DNA of 64,000 nt from Lentzea guizhouensis (GTDB lineage Bacteria > Actinomycetota > Actinomycetes > Mycobacteriales > Pseudonocardiaceae). Positions 11,310 through 20,190 of this stretch are shown piece after piece. The stretch lies in contig NZ_CP016793.1 in assembly GCF_001701025.1 (NCBI RefSeq), positions 5,146,001 to 5,210,000 on the forward strand, given 5' to 3'. The number at the start of each line of letters is the position of its first letter. Position 1 is the stretch's first letter. The notes beneath the pieces are model-generated. The model searched no databases. It was not told the origin of the DNA and was given only the letters and a program-made list of their open reading frames with translations. The position numbers and the translations under genes were made by a program.

Positions 11310-11492
11310 GTGTCCGATGTGAACGAGTGTCAGCGCTGTGGTGAGCCGGTGGAGCTGGAGCAGGAGGACTACGAGCTGTTCGAGCGGATGCACCCGGACT
11401 GCTTCCACTACGCGTTCGAGCACGACCTGAACCAGCCGGGCCTCGCCGTCGACCAGGACTGCGGCGATCCCGCCTGCCCGTCAGGAGCCTGA
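11310..11492 (+). CDS. Small cysteine-containing protein, possible zinc ribbon
   Basis: A 60-residue acidic protein, GTG start, 12 bases after the methyltransferase. It contains CQRCGEPVELEQEDY and later HPDCFHY and QDCGDPACPSG, so two CxxC-like pairs with histidines that could hold one zinc. No family is recognised. Its end overlaps the convergent TetR gene by 12 bases. Coding is supported by position and composition only. Confidence 0.5.
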   Translation: MSDVNECQRCGEPVELEQEDYELFERMHPDCFHYAFEHDLNQPGLAVDQDCGDPACPSGA

Positions 11493-12047
11493 CCGCAGCC
11501 CGTCCAGGTAAAAGCCCAGGAACCGGCGCCACCGGTCCGGTTCGGTGTCGATCGACTCCCTGATCACCTGCGACATCGCCCACGTCAGCGTCGCGAGATC
11601 GGCCGGCTCGAAGTCCGCCCGCAACCGGCCGGACTCCTTGGCCCGCGCGATGATCCGCTCGGCGTGCCCCATACCGCGCTGACACACCCGCACCGCTTCG
11701 GAGGCCGGCACCAGCCGCCGCGCGATCGCGTCGTTGAGCCCGAGGTCCTGCGCCTGCAGCCCGACCGTCCCCTCGACGAAGTCCACGAACCCCTGCCACG
11801 GATCCGCCGCCGCCAGCGCCGCCTCACCGATGTCGTCGAGCACCGCCAGCCGGCTGGGGAAGATCGCGTCGATCAAGATCTGCCGACTGGGGAAGTGCGC
11901 ATAAAGCGTGCCGATGCTGACCTCGGCCCGGCGCGCGATGTGCTCCAGCGCCGCATCCAGCCCCTTCTCCCCGAACACGTCAGCAGCCGCGGCGAGCAAC
12001 TTGTCGCGGTTGCGCGCGGCGTCGGCGCGCAGGGGCCTGGATGCCAT
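11481..12047 (-). CDS. TetR-family regulator
   Basis: A 188-residue repressor. The N-terminal HTH is LLAAAADVFGEKGLDAALEH then IARRAEVSIGTLYAHFPSRQ (about residues 17–58). The C-terminal ligand domain resembles the SCO0647-like/TetR_C_33 type. It is divergent from an SDR gene, and the gap contains two copies of a GTCGAGG-N4-CCTC(G/A)AC element, one within 30 bases of each start. That arrangement suggests autoregulation plus control of the SDR. The SDR is inactivated by deletion, so the regulator may have lost its target. Confidence 0.88.
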   Translation of the reverse strand: MASRPLRADAARNRDKLLAAAADVFGEKGLDAALEHIARRAEVSIGTLYAHFPSRQILIDAIFPSRLAVLDDIGEAALAAADPWQGFVDFVEGTVGLQAQDLGLNDAIARRLVPASEAVRVCQRGMGHAERIIARAKESGRLRADFEPADLATLTWAMSQVIRESIDTEPDRWRRFLGFYLDGLRSGS

Positions 12048-12076
12048 GCGGTCGATTCTACAAACCCCTCCATCAT

Positions 12077-12138
12077 GTCGAGGCCACCCTCAACTTCTGT
12101 GGTACCGTCGTGTCATCGAAGTCGAGGCCAGCCTCGAC
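12077..12138. promoter_or_regulatory. Two TetR-type operator sites
   Basis: Site 1 at 12077–12094 is GTCGAGGCCACCCTCAAC (one mismatch in the palindrome) and site 2 at 12121–12138 is GTCGAGGCCAGCCTCGAC (perfect 7-bp arms, 4-bp spacer). They are 44 bases apart, about four helical turns. The TetR protein encoded next door is the probable binder. Confidence 0.65.
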
Positions 12139-12159
12139 ATAACCAGAAAGGCCCAGCTC

Positions 12160-12697
12160 ATGCCCGTTGCAGTAGTCATCGGCGCCGGTCCCGGCCTCGG
12201 CATGTCCATCGCGCACCGCTTCGGCCGCGAGGGCCACGACATCGCCCTGATCTCCCGCTCCGCCACCCGCCACCCCGACTACCTGGCCTCGTTGGCCGAG
12301 GCGGGCGTCAAAGCCGAGGCCTTCACCGCCGACGTCCGCGACCGCACCCAGCTCCGCTCAGCCCTGACCCAGATCACCGGCGACGTGGAGCTCCTCTACG
12401 CGGCGCCTCAGCTCAGTCATCCCCATGCCCGGCCTGGGCGCACTGACACTGAACGCCGCCGTCCTGCGCAACTACGCCCTCACCCTCCACGCAGCCCTGG
12501 CCGACAAGGGCATCTACGCGGGCACACTCACCATCGGCGGCCTGATCGAACGCGGCGACATCCACCAGCTGCTCACCGCCAACCCCGAGCAGTTCGGCCA
12601 GATCCCAACCCTCAACCCGGACGACATCGCCGAAACGGCCTGGCAGCTCACCGTGTCCCGCAACCGCGCCGAGGAGGTCTTCAACGCCCTGACCTAG
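12160..12697 (+). pseudogene. Short-chain dehydrogenase with internal deletion
   Basis: Starts well at the ATG at 12160: PVAVVIGAGPGLGMSIAHRF is the SDR nucleotide-binding glycine motif, followed by ISRSATRHPDYLA and a DVRD segment, to GDVELLYA. At about 12405 it jumps directly, in another frame, to SSVIPMPGLGALTLNAAVLR, then IYAGTLTIGGLIERGDIHQL to a TAG at 12697. Relatives are about 230 residues and have some 60 residues between these parts, including the catalytic serine region. So an internal segment is missing and the reading frame is broken. It is the apparent target of the divergent TetR repressor. Confidence 0.75.
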
Positions 12698-13568
12698 CCA
12701 CACCGCACCTGGTCCGCAGCCAGCCACCACGCTCGCGCTCGCTGCACCTTCCCCGGCCCGCCCGCCTGCTCACCGACCGCTCGGCCGCACATCATCCACA
12801 GCCAGGCACCACGCTCGCTGAGTCGTTGCCCGCCTGGCTGCTCACCGACCGCTCGCCTGCCAGCCTCTACCCCCACAAGCCGTCCGCGAATCAGCCGGCC
12901 ACCCACGAGCTGGCCGTTCACCTGCCGCTAGCCGCCCTGCAACCATCCGCCCGGTAGCCGGTCACCACCAGCTCGCCGTCCACCTACGGGCCGGCCAGCC
13001 GCCAGCCGGTCAGCCCGCCCGCAGCCAGCTCGCCGTCCGCGTGCCGGCCAACCGCGTGCCAGCCAAGGGCCAGCGGTTCGCTCGCGTACCGGTCAGCTGC
13101 CCCCAACCGGCCACTCGCCGACCAGCCATCCACCGCTGACCCCCACTCGCCAGCTAGCGGCCCTCGAGCCGTCGCTCACAAGTCGTCCGCCGATCAGCCA
13201 GCACCCGCGGGCTCGTCGTCCCTCTACCGCAGCCGCTCTGCAGCCGTCCGCCCACAAGCCAGCGGCCCGCCGCCATCCGCCCGGCAGCCGGTCACCACCA
13301 GCTCGCCATCCACCTACGTGCTCGCCACTCGCCAACCGCGAGCCAGCGCCCGGCTCTACGGGCCGCCCATCACCCAGCCGCTCCCCAGCTGCCTATCAAC
13401 CGGCCGCCCTGCCGCCTACCAACCAGCCGCTCGTCCGCCCGCCAGCCGTCGGCCTGCGAGCCGCCCGCCAACCACCTGCTCGCCGTCCACCCACCAACCA
13501 ACCGCAACCACCTGGAGCCCCAAACCGCACCAACGCCTCAACCGCGACCAACCCCACCCACCACGCGG
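12698..13568. repeat. C-rich intergenic region with degenerate direct repeats
   Basis: 870 bases with no convincing gene. The plus strand is strongly C-rich and purine-poor. A block of about 47 bases (12942–12988) recurs at 13272–13318 with two or three differences; its core is CCGGTCACCACCAGCTCGCC. A shorter element, CTGCTCACCGACCGCTCG, occurs near 12766 and 12837, and CACCACGCTCGC near 12726 and 12809. Words such as CAGCCGGTC and GCTCGCC keep reappearing. Open frames across it give only Pro/Ala/Ser/Arg-rich nonsense. It separates the broken SDR from the VWA gene. Confidence 0.6.
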
Positions 13569-15275
13569 TCACGCCGACGTCGACAGCACCTGCCCCAACG
13601 CGGCCTCAACCCCACCCTCGTTCTCCACCACGGACACACTCCCGCCGGTGGTCTCCGCGATGTCCGTCAACGCCGCCCGATCCACCTCACCACCGATCGC
13701 GATGAAGCTCACCGGCAGGTCCTTCCCCTTCAGCGCCGACTTCAACGCCGCCAGGTCGATCCCACCGTCCGAGCTGCCATCGGTGATCACCAGCACCCGG
13801 TTGACCCGCCCGGCCACATACCCGTCGTGCGCCGCCTCGTAACAAGCGCCCAGCGACGTGTAGAGCTGGGAGCCGTCGAACGTCTTCAACCCGTCGATCG
13901 CCCTGCGCAACGCCTCGCGCTTCTCCGCGACCGGACCCGTGCCCACGAGCTGCTTGTAGGGCTTGGCGCCGTCCACGGAACGCGCGAACTCCCACAACCC
14001 GAACGACCCGGACACCGACCTGTCCACCTGCCCGCGCAGGGCCGCCTTCACCTTGTCCAGGCGAGGTTTCATCGAGGTCGACACGTCCGCGAGCACGGTC
14101 ACGACCTGGCCGCCGCGGTCCGCCGACGCCCATGCCGCCGACAGCTGCTGCGTGGTCGTCGCGTCGGCGGCGACGAGGTTCTCGGTCACCGGTGACCACG
14201 ACACGCCGGGGGAGGGGGACGGGCGGTCCTGAGTGGACTCAACCCGCAGACCGCCGTGTGCCAGGAGCTTCTGCTGGCCGGGTTCGGTCATGAACTCGCG
14301 GAACGCCTGGGCCGCGCGTTCCTCCGCCTCGCCGACCTCGGGGCCGGACAGCGACACGTACGGGAAGTCCGCCACCGGCGCCGGGCCGACCGGCAGCACG
14401 CCGACCAGCGGCTTGGACGGTGCCTCCTTGCCGGTGTTGTGCTTGTACAGGTCCACTTCGGACACCGGGGTCACGCTGAAGCCGGCCGCGTTCACCGTCG
14501 CGCTGTCGCCGAGCCGCCGCAACGCCTCACGCGTCGTCGTGGGCACCTCGGGCGGCACGGTGGCCGCGAGCTTGGTCAGGGAGGCCTTGGCGGCGTCGGA
14601 GTTGAGCGTGTCCGCGGTCACCGGGCCCTTGCCGCCGGCCAGTGCCGCCTGGATCGCCAGTGCGGAGGCCGTGTTGGCTGCGGGGTCGGGCATCGCGACG
14701 CTGAAGCGGCCCCAGTTCGGGCCGTACCTCTGCCAGTCGGTGACCTCCGGCATGTCCGTCCAGCGGAACTCCTTCAGCACCGGCGCACCCGCCTCCGGTG
14801 CCGCGAGCAGCAGGGGAGAGGTGCCGATCGACTTCGGCGCGCCACCGACCAGCTTGGCGTTCAACGCCGACAGCCGGTTCGCCCACAGCATCGAGTCCGG
14901 CACCCACGCGTGCGGCCGCTCGCCGAGCTTGCCGGAGTCCCAGGTGCCGGTCAGGCCGTCCAGCACCGCGGACGAGTCGGTCGAGATGACCTCGATGGTG
15001 ATGCAGTGGTCGTAGACCACGGGCCGCGTCACGCTCCAGGCCCGCGCGACCTCCGCGACCGCCTCCGCCACGCTCGGCGTCGCCGCCACCCGCAGCACCG
15101 AGTCACCCTCGTTGCAGTCCTGCGCCTGGGCCTGCGCCCGCCGGTCCAGCACGCCGCCGATCCACGACCAGGCACCCCAGCCGAGTCCGATCAGCACGAC
15201 GACGACCACGATGGCGACGGGCCACTTGGCGATCCCGCGCCGCACCTTCGCGCGCAGCGAGCGGTGTCGAGACAT
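13569..15275 (-). CDS. Membrane-anchored solute-binding / VWA-domain protein
   Basis: 568 residues from the ATG ending at 15275, which has GAGGGA upstream; a longer start at 15338 lacks this. One N-terminal membrane helix (WPVAIVVVVVLIGLGWGAW, about residues 18–36) follows an arginine-rich stretch. Residues about 50–340 resemble an extracellular substrate-binding fold (LRVAATPSVAEAVAEVARAW, then ALAIQAALAGGKGPVTADTL). The C-terminal von Willebrand A domain has the metal site DVSTSMKPRLDKVK and VLVITDGSSDGG. Such fused proteins are common in actinobacteria and of unknown role; cell-surface sensing or adhesion is the usual guess. Confidence 0.82.
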   Translation of the reverse strand: MSRHRSLRAKVRRGIAKWPVAIVVVVVLIGLGWGAWSWIGGVLDRRAQAQAQDCNEGDSVLRVAATPSVAEAVAEVARAWSVTRPVVYDHCITIEVISTDSSAVLDGLTGTWDSGKLGERPHAWVPDSMLWANRLSALNAKLVGGAPKSIGTSPLLLAAPEAGAPVLKEFRWTDMPEVTDWQRYGPNWGRFSVAMPDPAANTASALAIQAALAGGKGPVTADTLNSDAAKASLTKLAATVPPEVPTTTREALRRLGDSATVNAAGFSVTPVSEVDLYKHNTGKEAPSKPLVGVLPVGPAPVADFPYVSLSGPEVGEAEERAAQAFREFMTEPGQQKLLAHGGLRVESTQDRPSPSPGVSWSPVTENLVAADATTTQQLSAAWASADRGGQVVTVLADVSTSMKPRLDKVKAALRGQVDRSVSGSFGLWEFARSVDGAKPYKQLVGTGPVAEKREALRRAIDGLKTFDGSQLYTSLGACYEAAHDGYVAGRVNRVLVITDGSSDGGIDLAALKSALKGKDLPVSFIAIGGEVDRAALTDIAETTGGSVSVVENEGGVEAALGQVLSTSA

Positions 15276-15338
15276 CGATCCCTCACAACTACTCAGCAGC
15301 CCCCGACGACCGCCATTCACGCTAACAGGCGAACGCAA

Positions 15339-16217
15339 TCAGCGAGGTGAAGTCACAGAAAGCATCGACTGGCACACCAACACGAGCCGCTCCCGCAACG
15401 GCCGCGCCCGTTCGGCGAACTCGGCCTGCCTGCGCGCGTACTCCGCACGCCCTTCCGGCGTCTCGATCCGCACCGGCGGGTACCCAAGGGCCGCCAGGTC
15501 GTACGGCGAGGCCTGCATGTCGAGTTCGCGCACGTCAGCGGCCAGCTCGAAGCAGTCGGCCACCAGATCGGACGGGGTCGCGGGCTCCAGCTTGTAGGCC
15601 CACTTGAACAGGTCCATGTTCGCATGCAGACACCCAGGCTGCTCGTTCGCGACCTGAGCCTCCCGCGTGGGCTGCAGCGTGTTCCGCGGCCGCGCCGGCT
15701 CGGTGAAGAACCGGAAGGCGTCGAAGTGCCCGCACTGGATCCGGCTGCTCTCGACCACCTCGTCCGTGCCACCGGACCCGAGGCGCAACGGCCACGCGTT
15801 GTGCCGCACCTCCTCGGGCTGCTGCCGGTAGACCATCGCCCACTCGTGCAACCCGAAACACCCCAGCCGCGCCGGCCTGCTCAGCGTGGCCGTGAGCAGC
15901 TTCTCGACGAACTCCATCGTCTTCGCGCGCTGCTGCGTGAAGCTCCCCACGTCCAGCACAACGCCGTCCGCGGTGGCCTTGTAGTGCGGAAAGTCCAGGT
16001 ACTCAGGCGCGTCTTCCAGAACGACACCCGGCCCCGGATGCCATCGTTCGAGCCGCACGGGCCGATGGCTGTAATAGGTGAACAGGAAGTCCATCACCGG
16101 GTGCTTCTCCTTGGCGGCCTTCCGCTCCAGGTGCGGCCCGGTGAACCGCCTCATCCGCGCGACATGCCCGTCACGCAGCTCATGCCACTCGGCTCGGGTC
16201 AAGACCTCCACGAGCAC
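15339..16217 (-). CDS. Conserved actinobacterial protein, often labelled 3-methyladenine DNA glycosylase
   Basis: A 292-residue soluble protein. It has an N-terminal RRFTGPHLERKAAKEKHPVM, FLFTYYSHRPVRLERWHPGP, and the central LGCFGLHEWAMVYRQQ and LRLGSGGTDEVVE segments. These blocks recur in an actinobacterial family that databases often call 3-methyladenine DNA glycosylase. I recall that label but see no helix-hairpin-helix or classic glycosylase active site, so the enzymatic claim is weak. There are no transmembrane segments. It reads toward the VWA gene, 63 bases upstream of it. Confidence 0.55.
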   Translation of the reverse strand: MLVEVLTRAEWHELRDGHVARMRRFTGPHLERKAAKEKHPVMDFLFTYYSHRPVRLERWHPGPGVVLEDAPEYLDFPHYKATADGVVLDVGSFTQQRAKTMEFVEKLLTATLSRPARLGCFGLHEWAMVYRQQPEEVRHNAWPLRLGSGGTDEVVESSRIQCGHFDAFRFFTEPARPRNTLQPTREAQVANEQPGCLHANMDLFKWAYKLEPATPSDLVADCFELAADVRELDMQASPYDLAALGYPPVRIETPEGRAEYARRQAEFAERARPLRERLVLVCQSMLSVTSPR

Positions 16218-16241
16218 TCACCGTACGCGCCCACCCAGCGG

Positions 16242-16487
16242 CTACAGCGGCGGCACCAGCCCGTTGAACGTCCGCGCCCCACCACAATGAGGGCACTCCC
16301 GCCCGTTGTCCACGGTCCGCGGCGCACCACCGATGATCGCCAGGGTGGGCGCCGCGATGTAGCTCGCACCCCCGCACAGGTGACACACAGTGCGCGGCTC
16401 GGGCGTGACGGCGAAGAGGTCGTCCTCGTCTTCTTCTTCCTCGAACTCGTCGTCCTCGGCGAACTCGTCCTCGTCGTCCTCACTCAT
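16242..16487 (-). CDS. Small acidic zinc-ribbon protein
   Basis: About 81 residues, with an N-terminal run of Asp/Glu (DEDEFAEDDEFEEEED) and a C-terminal zinc ribbon made of CHLCGGASYIAAP and CPHCGGARTFNG. The start may be the ATG at 16487 or at 16496. It lies only 10 bases after the NACHT gene on the same strand, so it may be its partner or simply downstream. Function unknown; the two CxxC pairs are the only clear feature. Confidence 0.6.
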   Translation of the reverse strand: MSEDDEDEFAEDDEFEEEEDEDDLFAVTPEPRTVCHLCGGASYIAAPTLAIIGGAPRTVDNGRECPHCGGARTFNGLVPPL

Positions 16488-16497
16488 GGTCATCAAC

Positions 16498-19400
16498 CTA
16501 CTCGGTGCTCGCCGAAGGCCGGAGCCCGCTCAGCCACTCGGCCGGGTGGTCAACGCCGAGCGCCTCGGCCAGTTCGAAGTAGTCCGCCACGGACTTGACG
16601 CCCTGCCGCACGGCTGTCTCCGCCATGTCGATCATCTCCAAGTTCGACCACGGTCCGCCGAGCCTGGCGGCGACCGTCAGCAGCACCCGCAGCTGGTCCT
16701 CTGTTCTGCCCGTTTCAGCCTCTCCGGCGATGAGTTCCTGCCACTTGGTCGCCAGTTGCGGGAAGACGCCTTCCCAGTCCGCGCACGTCAACCAGGAGGT
16801 GGTTTCGACAAGTCGTCCGACCAGCCACGAGGAGAAGTGCTGCGCATCCGGATCGGTACTCCCGAGCCAGTCGTCCAGCGCCCTGACCATCACCTTGGCG
16901 GACATCTCGTCATCGATTTCGAGCATGGGCGTGCACCACACCAGCGCCCAGGTGAAGATCATGCTTGCCGCCTCCGGCAACCCGGACGCGAAGCGCTCGG
17001 CCGCCAGCCGTGTCGGGATGACCAGATCCGCCCCGGTGAAGCCCAGCCGTTCCAGCTCACCGGATTTGTGGAGGCTGTCCCCGTCAGCGTCGATCATGTA
17101 CGCCACGTTCATCAGCACGCCTGCCGCGGCGCACTGGTCGAGGAGATCCTCGGATCGCACACCCGCGACGATGTGTGCGCACACGTTTTCCGCCGAGCCG
17201 GTCCTGCCCATCACGTCCGCGGTGGCGACCTCCATGAAGGCGTAGCAGTAATTCTCCATCGGCTTCCTGCTCGTCAGCACCGAGTCGTTCAGCAGATCAC
17301 GCAGAGGGGCGGCGAACCGGGTGTCGAACAACCTGTGCAGCGGCGAACCCAGCTCCTCGCCACTCGCCTTGCACTCGATGACCGCCTCCAGCGCGGACCG
17401 CACCAGCGCAGGTGGCACGGAGACCTCGTCGTGCAGGCAGTCGACCAGGTTGTCCTCGATCGCCCAGGCGTCCACTTCCCACGTCGTCCGATCGAGGGCA
17501 TGCTGCTCAGGTGCGCCGGCGCTGAGGTTCGTGAGTCGCGTTACCAGCAGCTCGACCAGGGCCGTAGCCCTGCGGCCGATCAGCACACCGGTCAGCGGAA
17601 CGACCTCGCGCCAGCTCTCGTCCCCTAGGTGCGCCTGGAGCATCTGGGCGGCCGAAAAGTCCCGGATGTCCTCCGGCACCCACGCGTTCGCGATCGCGAG
17701 TGCGGCAAGGTACTCCTGGAACGTGAGGTGCTTGAACTCGTAGATGGGCTGCAGCGCCCCGTCGATCACCTCGTGCCCGCTGAGCACCAGCAAGCTGCTG
17801 CGCTCCTCGACCCGCTGGATGAAGTCGTGCACCGATGTCTTCGTATATGCGAAGATCTCCGGCATCGCCGCCCTGGCCTCCAGGAACAGCGAGATCAGCT
17901 CCTTCGCCGACACCTGCGTCGCGCCCGCCTCCATCATGGTGAAGGCCGCGTAGGCGAGCTGCGGCAGCGCCTCGTCCTGGTCGATGGGCTGGTGGCCTTC
18001 GACGTTCCACGTCATCAGCAGCACCTCGACCGCCTTCTGGTACAGCACCGTCCGCTTGCGCGGCAGCTGTCCCACCCACCGCTTCACCAGCAGCAAGGTG
18101 GTCAGCAGCAACGGGTTCGAGGCCAGCCGCACGACCCGGTCCGACGCCAGGATCGACGTGGCGAGCTCTGCCGCCTCTTGCTCGACCTCGGCCCGCGCGC
18201 CGAGCACCTCCCTGTGCCAGGCTTGGACGAGCTGAGTCACGCCGTCCCTTGACAGCTCCGCCACGCGATGTGGCGCGCAGATGGCCGCCACCGCTCCTGC
18301 CACCGCACGGAACCCGACCTCCCGGGACGTGACCACGAGCCGAATGGACGGATAGCGTGCGACGAACGTGCGCAGCTGGGCCACGAAGGACACGCGTTCG
18401 CTGGTGTCCGAGATTTCGTCCAAGCCGTCGACCAGCAACAGCACCGTGCCTTCTCGCAGCTGCTTGCCGACGGCCTCGATGAACTCCTGACGCTGGTCAG
18501 GGCGTTCCGCCCGCACCATCAGGTCGCCAATGATCTCGGTGATCGGCTTGTGGCCGTCGCCTCCCGAGAGGTGCCGGCACCGGATGAACACGGGCAGCAG
18601 GTCCTCGTCCGGCAGCGCGTCGTCCGCCGCGAGCTTCCTGGCCGGATCCGCGTAGGCGACCGCGAGCCGCTTGAGGATCGTGGTCTTGCCCGCTCCCGGT
18701 GGCCCGAGCACCGCGATTCGCGGTTCGGCGCCGAGCAGCACCCCGAGCCCCGTGGTCCTTCCGGGAGCGTCCTCGTCGAGACGTTCGACCGACCGCAGCT
18801 GAAGCGGCACGTACAGGCTCTCCAGGCGGAAGTTGCGCGACCCCACCTCGTGGTCGACGGGCATGCCCTCGAGGGTGATGGCGCCGTACTCGCTGAGGAG
18901 ATAGCGCTTGTAGTGATCCAGGTCCAGCGCCGGAACGGCATCGGCCGCCAGTAGGACCAGGTCGGGCAGGTGCTCCTGCAACGGGGCGGCCGCGGCCGCG
19001 GACAGCACTCTGCCGTCCGCGTGCACCAGGCACATGTGCGTCGGGTGGTCCGCACCCAGCTGCACCAACCAGGCCCAGCCGTCGACGTGCCCGAGCAGCT
19101 CCACCTTCAAGACGCGCGGGTTCGACGGAGCCCGCGCTGCGAGCCCAGCAGCCCGCTCGATCGCGACCTCCGCGGGCACGACGACCGCGCTTTCGGACAG
19201 GCGTTGGACGACGTCCTGACCGGCGATCAGGGTGACCCGGTCGCCGAGCTCCAGCTCCTGTTCCACCGCCGTCTGCCGAAACCCCGACAGCGAGACGAAG
19301 TACCCCTGGACCGGTGTTGGTGCGTGCTTGCGTTTTTCGGCGTCCAGCGCTCCGACGAACTTGTTGATGTCCGATCCGCCGATGGGTTCGCTCGTCGCCT

Positions 19401-19590
19401 TGCACTCCGCGACCAGGCGCCGGTTCTCGTAGCAGTGGGTGGCCTCGACGTCCAGCTCGCGCCCCGCCTTGTGGACGTTGAACCTGCAGTCCTCGTAGCC
19501 GAGCGTGTGGAACAGGTCGCGACTGAGCAACGTCAGCGTATCGCCCAGCTTGTTGGCATCCGCGGCGATGATCCGCAGCCCGTGCTTCAC
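16498..19590 (-). CDS. Nuclease-NACHT STAND protein, candidate anti-phage NLR
   Basis: About 1030 residues. The GTG ending at 19590 is preferred, with GAAGGA upstream; a start at 19668 would overlap the HxlR gene. The N-terminus is a restriction-endonuclease-like domain: AGRELDVEATHCYE then LVAECKA gives D47, E62 and K64, a plausible PD-(D/E)xK site. A linker ends in LESLYVPLQL. The NACHT NTPase has Walker A GPPGAGKTT (296–304) and Walker B VLLLVDGLDEISD (383–395), followed by NACHT-type helices. The C-terminal 400 residues are probably the sensor. Bacterial NACHT proteins of this layout are reported anti-phage proteins; that this one is defensive is inference. Confidence 0.85.
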   Translation of the reverse strand: MKHGLRIIAADANKLGDTLTLLSRDLFHTLGYEDCRFNVHKAGRELDVEATHCYENRRLVAECKATSEPIGGSDINKFVGALDAEKRKHAPTPVQGYFVSLSGFRQTAVEQELELGDRVTLIAGQDVVQRLSESAVVVPAEVAIERAAGLAARAPSNPRVLKVELLGHVDGWAWLVQLGADHPTHMCLVHADGRVLSAAAAAPLQEHLPDLVLLAADAVPALDLDHYKRYLLSEYGAITLEGMPVDHEVGSRNFRLESLYVPLQLRSVERLDEDAPGRTTGLGVLLGAEPRIAVLGPPGAGKTTILKRLAVAYADPARKLAADDALPDEDLLPVFIRCRHLSGGDGHKPITEIIGDLMVRAERPDQRQEFIEAVGKQLREGTVLLLVDGLDEISDTSERVSFVAQLRTFVARYPSIRLVVTSREVGFRAVAGAVAAICAPHRVAELSRDGVTQLVQAWHREVLGARAEVEQEAAELATSILASDRVVRLASNPLLLTTLLLVKRWVGQLPRKRTVLYQKAVEVLLMTWNVEGHQPIDQDEALPQLAYAAFTMMEAGATQVSAKELISLFLEARAAMPEIFAYTKTSVHDFIQRVEERSSLLVLSGHEVIDGALQPIYEFKHLTFQEYLAALAIANAWVPEDIRDFSAAQMLQAHLGDESWREVVPLTGVLIGRRATALVELLVTRLTNLSAGAPEQHALDRTTWEVDAWAIEDNLVDCLHDEVSVPPALVRSALEAVIECKASGEELGSPLHRLFDTRFAAPLRDLLNDSVLTSRKPMENYCYAFMEVATADVMGRTGSAENVCAHIVAGVRSEDLLDQCAAAGVLMNVAYMIDADGDSLHKSGELERLGFTGADLVIPTRLAAERFASGLPEAASMIFTWALVWCTPMLEIDDEMSAKVMVRALDDWLGSTDPDAQHFSSWLVGRLVETTSWLTCADWEGVFPQLATKWQELIAGEAETGRTEDQLRVLLTVAARLGGPWSNLEMIDMAETAVRQGVKSVADYFELAEALGVDHPAEWLSGLRPSASTE

Positions 19591-19628
19591 CGGAATGTCC
19601 TTCGGCCGACGATGTTGACCACGGAAGA

Positions 19629-20111
19629 CTAGTGGGAGCGGGCCTGAAGTTCGGGGCCGTTCGACCAAGCCACCGAGATCGGGTCACCCGGAGTAGCAGC
19701 CGAACGCGTCAACGACGACGGCGTCGCCTCACCACCACAATGCGCGCACACGACGAGAGGCTCCAGGACGTTGCCGCACGAGTGCTCCCACACGAGCGGA
19801 AGGGGCCCCTCGGTCACGTACGCGTCGCCCCACTCCTTGAGCAGAAGCATCACGTTGTGCAGCGCACGGCCCGACTCGGTCAGCACGTACTCATGGCGCG
19901 GCGGATGCGAGGAGTACTGGCGCTTCTCCAGCACGCCGGAGGCCACGAGCTTCTTCAGGCGCGCGGCCAGCACGTCGCGGGAAGCGCCGGTGTTCGCGGC
20001 GATCTGGTCGAAGCGGCGGTTGCCGAAGAACACCTCGCGCAACGCCAGCAGCGACCACCGCTCGCCGACCACCTCCAGCGCGTTCGCCACCGAGCAGGTT
20101 CGAGGAGCCAT
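19629..20111 (-). CDS. HxlR-family regulator
   Basis: A 160-residue winged-helix regulator. It begins with the redox-type cysteine of the family (APRTCSVANALEVVGERWSL), then EVFFGNRRFDQIAANTGASR, LAARLKKLVASGVLEKRQYS and HEYVLTESGRAL. A C-terminal extension carries HSCGNVLEPLVVCAHCGGEA, a possible small metal site not found in the shortest HxlR proteins. It is divergent from an SDR gene and the gap has two palindromic elements; HxlR proteins often repress adjacent quinone or aldehyde reductases in response to electrophiles. Confidence 0.88.
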   Translation of the reverse strand: MAPRTCSVANALEVVGERWSLLALREVFFGNRRFDQIAANTGASRDVLAARLKKLVASGVLEKRQYSSHPPRHEYVLTESGRALHNVMLLLKEWGDAYVTEGPLPLVWEHSCGNVLEPLVVCAHCGGEATPSSLTRSAATPGDPISVAWSNGPELQARSH

Positions 20112-20127
20112 GTGACCACACTATCAG

Positions 20128-20177
20128 TCGGTTGGGAAATCAAACCGACGGTGACCGGGTTGGTTTGAAATACCAAC
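20128..20177. promoter_or_regulatory. Probable HxlR operators
   Basis: Two imperfect palindromes lie in the 79-bp divergent gap. TCGGTTGGGAAATCAAACCG sits at 20128–20147 and GTTGGTTTGAAATACCAAC (arms GTTGGT/ACCAAC) at 20159–20177. Both contain a GGTT(N)GAAAT-like core. The second ends 13 bases before the SDR start, within reach of its promoter. The encoded HxlR protein is the obvious candidate. Confidence 0.5.
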
Positions 20178-20190
20178 TCAGGAGGTAGTG

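Noticed and set aside
13318..13842. A 174-codon plus frame rich in Pro, Ser and Arg
   Set aside because: It starts in the repeat-rich gap and ends antisense to the VWA domain; no signals support it.
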